Positions 5,189-5,209 of a stretch of DNA of 5,209 nt are shown here, one piece after another. The notes beneath the pieces were generated by a model. The model did no database searches. It saw nothing but the letters and a program-made list of their open reading frames with translations, and was not told the origin of the DNA. Numbering within the stretch: the stretch's first letter is position 1; every line of letters starts with the position of its first letter. The DNA is taken from assembly GCA_016793415.1 (NCBI GenBank), contig JAEUMC010000847.1, positions 1 to 5,209 of the forward strand. The letters run 5' to 3'. The translations under genes and the position numbers were made by a program. This DNA comes from Devosia sp. (GTDB taxonomy: Bacteria; Pseudomonadota; Alphaproteobacteria; Rhizobiales; Devosiaceae).

Positions 5189-5209
5189 GATCCATTGATC
5201 CCGAACAGT

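Larger units (their letters stand above)
4889..5209. other. 321-base gene-free region upstream of rlmN, rich in inverted and direct repeats
   Basis: I see no supportable coding frame here. A 51-codon minus frame (5195-5040) has no recognisable features. Besides the two long inverted repeats listed separately, the region holds GGTGGG/CCCACC (4987-4992, 5025-5030), CCGC-ACC-GCGG (5007-5017) and CAAGC-TAC-GCTTG (5062-5074). Direct repeats are AGCTACGCT (5038-5046, 5064-5072) and ACGCTTGCCT (5068-5077, 5138-5147). The right part, from about 5038, may be a structured RNA, the leader of a gene beyond the edge, or a degenerate repeat element. Confidence 0.5.

Noticed and set aside
5040..5195. 51-codon minus-strand frame at the right end
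   Set aside because: It has no recognisable domain or ribosome-binding site, and it overlaps the inverted repeats, which explain the sequence better.
5144..5209. Resemblance to the start of a 5S rRNA (CCTGG and later CCCGAAC)
   Set aside because: The distance between the two motifs (about 55 bases) is too long for 5S rRNA and the intervening conserved bases are absent.
1..5209. CRISPR arrays, tRNA genes, insertion sequences, phage genes
   Set aside because: I saw no regularly spaced repeats, no tRNA-like sequence, and no transposase or integrase reading frame.

Overview
The window is high-GC DNA (sampled 60-base stretches of the core genes run 65-68% G+C) from what looks like an alphaproteobacterium, probably of the Hyphomicrobiales. 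I infer this from the RlmN protein, which resembles the Brucella/Rhizobium form over its whole length, from a COQ7-type ubiquinone hydroxylase, and from the codon usage. The genus cannot be fixed from the sequence alone.

Layout, left to right. (1) 1-325, minus: the N-terminal half of a COQ7-type demethoxyubiquinone hydroxylase, cut by the window edge. (2) 326-397: a short divergent intergenic stretch. (3) 398-1908, plus: a LysE-family exporter and rlmJ (23S rRNA A2030 N6-methyltransferase), 11 bases apart and probably co-transcribed. (4) 1912-3005, minus: a two-gene cassette of clearly lower G+C (52-53% in sampled stretches). It encodes a 232-residue HTH plus DUF433-like antitoxin followed, with a 4-base GTGA overlap, by a 132-residue PIN-like (DUF5615/VapC45-type) toxin. 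The order and sizes match the VapB45-VapC45 type of toxin-antitoxin module. (5) 3048-3467, minus: a small GNAT acetyltransferase. (6) 3468-3661: a 194-base gap rich in small palindromes. (7) 3662-4888, minus: rlmN, the radical-SAM methyltransferase for 23S rRNA A2503 and tRNA A37. (8) 4889-5209: no convincing gene, but a dense set of inverted and direct repeats at the right end that could fold as RNA.

Working together: the host genes are housekeeping functions (respiratory quinone synthesis, small-molecule export, two ribosomal RNA methyltransferases). They are interrupted by one accessory island, the toxin-antitoxin pair, which fits between the rlmJ stop and the GNAT stop with almost no spare DNA. 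A near-identical 9-mer, GCTARAGCT, lies at both edges of that island. The pair has its own promoter, which appears to start transcription at or next to the antitoxin ATG, with a small inverted repeat between the -35 and -10 boxes as a possible autoregulatory operator.

The most interesting points are the cassette and its junctions, the apparently leaderless antitoxin promoter, and the possible structured RNA at the right edge. I did not find a clearly novel multi-gene system. The other genes are recognisable families.
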